Shown here: positions 59,519-59,656 of the stretch, in pieces
Layout: the number at the start of each line of letters is the position of its first letter
Position numbering within the stretch: position 1 is the stretch's first letter
Origin: an uncultured Bacteroidota bacterium
GTDB taxonomy: Bacteria > Bacteroidota > Bacteroidia > Chitinophagales > Chitinophagaceae
Direction of reading: 5' to 3'
DNA: 59,656 nucleotides
Assembly (NCBI GenBank): GCA_903927185.1
Contig: CAIYLW010000078.1
Location: forward strand, 1 to 59,656
The notes under the pieces: model-generated
Seen by the model: only the letters and a program-made list of their open reading frames with translations
Told to the model about the DNA's origin: nothing
Databases searched by the model: none
Translations under genes and position numbers: made by a program

Positions 59519-59656
59519 ATGTTAATTATTGATTCAAAAGACTGCGAAAACATCGACAAAGCACTTAAGAAGTATAAGAAGAAATTCGAAAAATCTAAGG
59601 CTTTATTACAATTAAGAGAGCGTCAAGCTTTTATCAAGCCGTCTGTTAGACGTCGT
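59519..59656 (+). CDS. rpsU: 30S ribosomal protein bS21 (partial, 3' end outside window)
   Basis: The frame from the ATG at 59519 is open for 46 codons to the window edge. It reads 'MLIIDSKDCENIDKALKKYK', then 'LLQLRERQAFIKPSVRRR', a clear bS21 with the basic Arg-rich core; the C-terminal tail is cut off. bS21 sits near the 3' end of 16S rRNA. In Bacteroidota it helps hide the anti-Shine-Dalgarno sequence, and rpsU itself keeps a strong Shine-Dalgarno. It has its own promoter. Confidence 0.93.
   Translation, partial: MLIIDSKDCENIDKALKKYKKKFEKSKALLQLRERQAFIKPSVRRR

Overview
The window is a 59.7-kb stretch of bacterial chromosome with low G+C and tightly packed, mostly housekeeping genes. Several features place it in the phylum Bacteroidota, probably a Chitinophagaceae-type member. 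These are the type IX secretion plug protein (DUF5103), a TamL-type lipoprotein Omp85, the DUF5683 family, a type 3 (archaeal/eukaryotic-like) ProRS, AMP nucleosidase, DapD plus DapB lysine synthesis, many TAnnTTTG-type -7 promoter boxes, near absence of Shine-Dalgarno sites except on rpsU, and REP-like intergenic palindromes. Genus is not resolvable by eye. I see no prophage, integrase, insertion sequence or CRISPR array.

Layout. 1-2.7 kb (minus): a LiaF-like membrane protein cut by the window edge, an EamA transporter and dapD. 2.9-7.2 kb (plus): a small hypothetical gene, a GT9 glycosyltransferase, the CCA-adding enzyme, a PRiA4_ORF3 protein and miaA. 7.3-18 kb: a FadL-like porin, a Tyr/Asn-rich lipoprotein, proS, truB, TamL, a SpoU methyltransferase, a LolC/E-type permease and the T9SS plug protein. 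17.9-25.7 kb: SRP RNA, transaldolase, an AlkD-like protein, Gfo/Idh oxidoreductase, GH16 and GH30 glycosidases, a double-thioredoxin protein and a ChaN-like protein. 25.7-26.2 kb is a gene-free block of REP-like and heptamer repeats. 26.2-36.7 kb: aconitase, PspC, kdsA, threonine dehydrogenase, an Rrf2 regulator, dapB, DUF5683, parB-parA, a metallophosphoesterase and a PorT-like barrel. 36.8-49.4 kb: Ldh-family dehydrogenase, GH19 chitinase, aspartate kinase, queA, ccsA-ccmD, glutamate dehydrogenase, a DUF481 barrel, an HsdR-N domain protein, AMP nucleosidase, ccmB, tdk, an unnamed conserved protein and waaA. 49.5-54 kb: a surface-sugar cassette (DegT aminotransferase, UDP-glucose dehydrogenase, UDP-xylose synthase-like, rfbD) and tRNA-Gln. 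54-59.7 kb: SGNH hydrolase, tyrS, an RDD protein, hscA, riboflavin synthase and the start of rpsU.

Themes. Envelope construction dominates: kdsA, waaA and GT9 for lipopolysaccharide; Ugd, Uxs and RfbD for nucleotide sugars; TamL, the LolC/E-like permease, T9SS plug and FadL/PorT/DUF481 barrels for the outer membrane. Lysine/diaminopimelate synthesis is represented by three unlinked genes (dapD, dapB, aspartate kinase). Translation and tRNA modification genes (proS, tyrS, truB, miaA, queA, cca, SpoU, rpsU) are abundant.

The best leads are regulatory. A 21-bp-period direct repeat lies upstream of a complete Bacteroidota promoter for the LiaF-like gene and resembles a LytTR-family operator. rpsU carries an unusually strong Shine-Dalgarno sequence. 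Arrays of 7-bp repeats sit at several gene 3' ends and in places include the stop codon. A REP/BIME-like cluster lies downstream of aconitase. I found no clear new multi-gene system; the window is largely core genome.
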